Source of the DNA: Arthrobacter pascens
GTDB lineage: Bacteria > Actinomycetota > Actinomycetes > Actinomycetales > Micrococcaceae
Length of the DNA: 64,000 bases
Assembly: GCF_030815585.1 (NCBI RefSeq)
Contig: NZ_JAUSWY010000001.1
Coordinates: forward strand, 3,720,001 to 3,784,000
Reading direction: 5' to 3'
The notes under the pieces were generated by a model, which was not told the origin of the DNA, ran no database searches, and saw only the letters and a list, made by a program, of their open reading frames with translations. Made by a program: the position numbers and the translations under genes. Positions within the stretch are counted from its first letter, which is position 1. The number at the start of each line of letters is the position of its first letter. Below are positions 63,043 to 64,000 of the stretch, piece after piece.

Positions 63043-63981
63043 ATGACAGAACCCCAGCCGAGCCCTCACCCCAGGCTTCCGGAAACCGGGAGCCTGTGGC
63101 GCACGCAGGAACTGCTGGACCTCGGCGTGGGAAAACGTTCAATCGCCGCACTGGTGGCGGCTGGCACCCTGGTCCGGCTCCGCCACGGCTGCTACATCAG
63201 GGGCAGCGCCTGGACGAAGCAGGGGCCCGGTGTCCGGAACCTCCAGCTGATCCACGCCCACGCGCATGGAACACGCACGACGTCGACGGGCAGCTTCCGC
63301 TACAGCCACACCTCGGGTGCGCGGCTCCGCGGACTTTACCTCTGGAAGGTTGACAACCGGATCCACCTGACGCAGCGTACGCGACCGTCCGGGGACCGCC
63401 ACGGCCGCGACGTCGTCTGCCACACGGCGGAGTTGGCCGAGGCCGACCGGGCCGTAGTCAGGGGCCTTCGTACCACCACGCTGGAACGGACCGCCGTCGA
63501 TTGCGGCCTGCTGCTTCCATACCGGCAGGCGCTCATCCTCATGGACCACGCACTCCGCCTTGGAGCGGACAGGACCATGCTGGATGCCAAGGCTGCGGGG
63601 CTGGACGGACGCCGGGGCATCAGGAACCTCCGGCGCGTGCTCGCGGCCGCCGATCCGAGGTCGGAGTCACCCGGCGAAACCCTGACCCGGGACCTCATCG
63701 CCCGGCTGCGAATCCCTTCCCCGGAGCCCCAAGTCGAAGTGATGACCCGCCGCGGCCGTTACCGGCTGGACTTCGCCTGGAAGCAAAGGAAAGTGGCCCT
63801 CGAGTTCGACGGGAAGGCCAAGTACTTCGACTACCGGCCAACAGAGGAGGTGCTCTTCGAGGAAAGGCAGCGGGAGAAGGCCCTCACAGAGGACGGCTGG
63901 ACCGTCATCCGGATCGAATGGAAGGACCTGTTCCGGGAACTGGAGTTCAGGAACCGCCTGCTGCACGCCCTGGGTGGCTGA
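63043..63981 (+). CDS. AbiEi-like wHTH protein with DUF559 nuclease-like domain
   Basis: 312 residues. An N-terminal AbiEi-antitoxin-type winged helix (RTQELLDLGVGKRSIAALVA, then GTLVRLRHGCYIRGS), a central region (RTTTLERTAVDCGLLLPYRQ, typical of these proteins), and a C-terminal Vsr/PD-(D/E)XK-like DUF559 part: GRYRLDFAWKQRKVALEFDG with Asp and Glu-x-Asp-Gly-Lys, then ERQREKALTEDGWTVIRIEW. Such fusions are frequent, chromosomal and usually without an AbiEii toxin, as here. It may be a nuclease or a regulator; unknown. Continues intact to the window end. Confidence 0.85.
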   Translation: MTEPQPSPHPRLPETGSLWRTQELLDLGVGKRSIAALVAAGTLVRLRHGCYIRGSAWTKQGPGVRNLQLIHAHAHGTRTTSTGSFRYSHTSGARLRGLYLWKVDNRIHLTQRTRPSGDRHGRDVVCHTAELAEADRAVVRGLRTTTLERTAVDCGLLLPYRQALILMDHALRLGADRTMLDAKAAGLDGRRGIRNLRRVLAAADPRSESPGETLTRDLIARLRIPSPEPQVEVMTRRGRYRLDFAWKQRKVALEFDGKAKYFDYRPTEEVLFEERQREKALTEDGWTVIRIEWKDLFRELEFRNRLLHALGG

Positions 63982-64000
63982 CCGCCGTCGAGTTCGCGGG

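Overview
The window is GC-rich chromosomal DNA with the gene style of a high-GC Gram-positive bacterium of the Micrococcaceae (Arthrobacter / Pseudarthrobacter type). The assignment rests on content: a DUF222-HNH gene of the kind that is multicopy in actinobacteria, an Lhr helicase-Nei2 glycosylase pair, a YcnI copper protein, a DtxR/IdeR-type iron box, AGGAGG-type ribosome sites and probable leaderless starts. No database search was possible, so family names come from motifs read in the translations.

Layout. 0-5 kb: an MDR-family dehydrogenase with a 23-bp tandem repeat in its upstream region, then a DUF222-HNH gene split by a complete IS256-family element (2424-3896). The element has matching inverted ends and an 8-bp target duplication; removing it and one copy restores a single frame. 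A tRNA-Ser(CGA) with a strong terminator follows. 5-12 kb: a lipoprotein, two small membrane proteins and a four-gene nickel/peptide-type ABC importer with a Fur-family-like site upstream. 12-13 kb: a DJ-1/PfpI protein.

13.1-17.8 kb is the most unusual part. An NrtR-type Nudix regulator, a flotillin, a broken copy of the start of a second Nudix regulator gene, a soluble SPFH (band 7) gene with a one-base frameshift, and an NAD-kinase-like gene lie together. Three copies of a 9-3-9 palindrome (TTATCGTCA-N3-TGACGATAA type) sit in front of the Nudix gene and in front of the SPFH/NAD-kinase-like pair. The operators tie the regulator and the pair into one probable NAD-linked regulon of unknown function.

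17.9-26.4 kb is one catabolic operon on the minus strand: a sugar-phosphate isomerase-like TIM barrel, a DhaKL kinase, RpiB, a 3HCDH-fold dehydrogenase, an SDR, a 40-residue membrane peptide, an MFS importer and a triosephosphate-isomerase homologue. The content resembles tetrulose (erythritol/threitol/erythrulose) catabolism ending in erythrose 4-phosphate. An adjacent GntR regulator and three CCTATAGG sites probably control it.

26.4-45 kb holds mostly single genes: nitronate monooxygenase, YcnI and a partner, DUF4232 and DUF4383 proteins, an FAD-Rieske oxidoreductase, Lhr and Nei2, a divergent YczE/MocR pair, a DUF4188/TetR pair with a 36-bp palindrome, an RluA-type pseudouridine synthase convergent with a macro-domain protein, and DedA. 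45-64 kb carries PEP carboxylase, an F420-reductase-like protein, DUF1684, an acyl-CoA dehydrogenase/SDR pair, a GH76 protein, an iron-box-controlled ferric ABC importer, YdeI-like, VOC, a degenerate Nudix protein, an SRPBCC protein, Tgt, and an AbiEi/DUF559 protein. Several intergenic spaces carry long palindromes, most of them plausible terminators.
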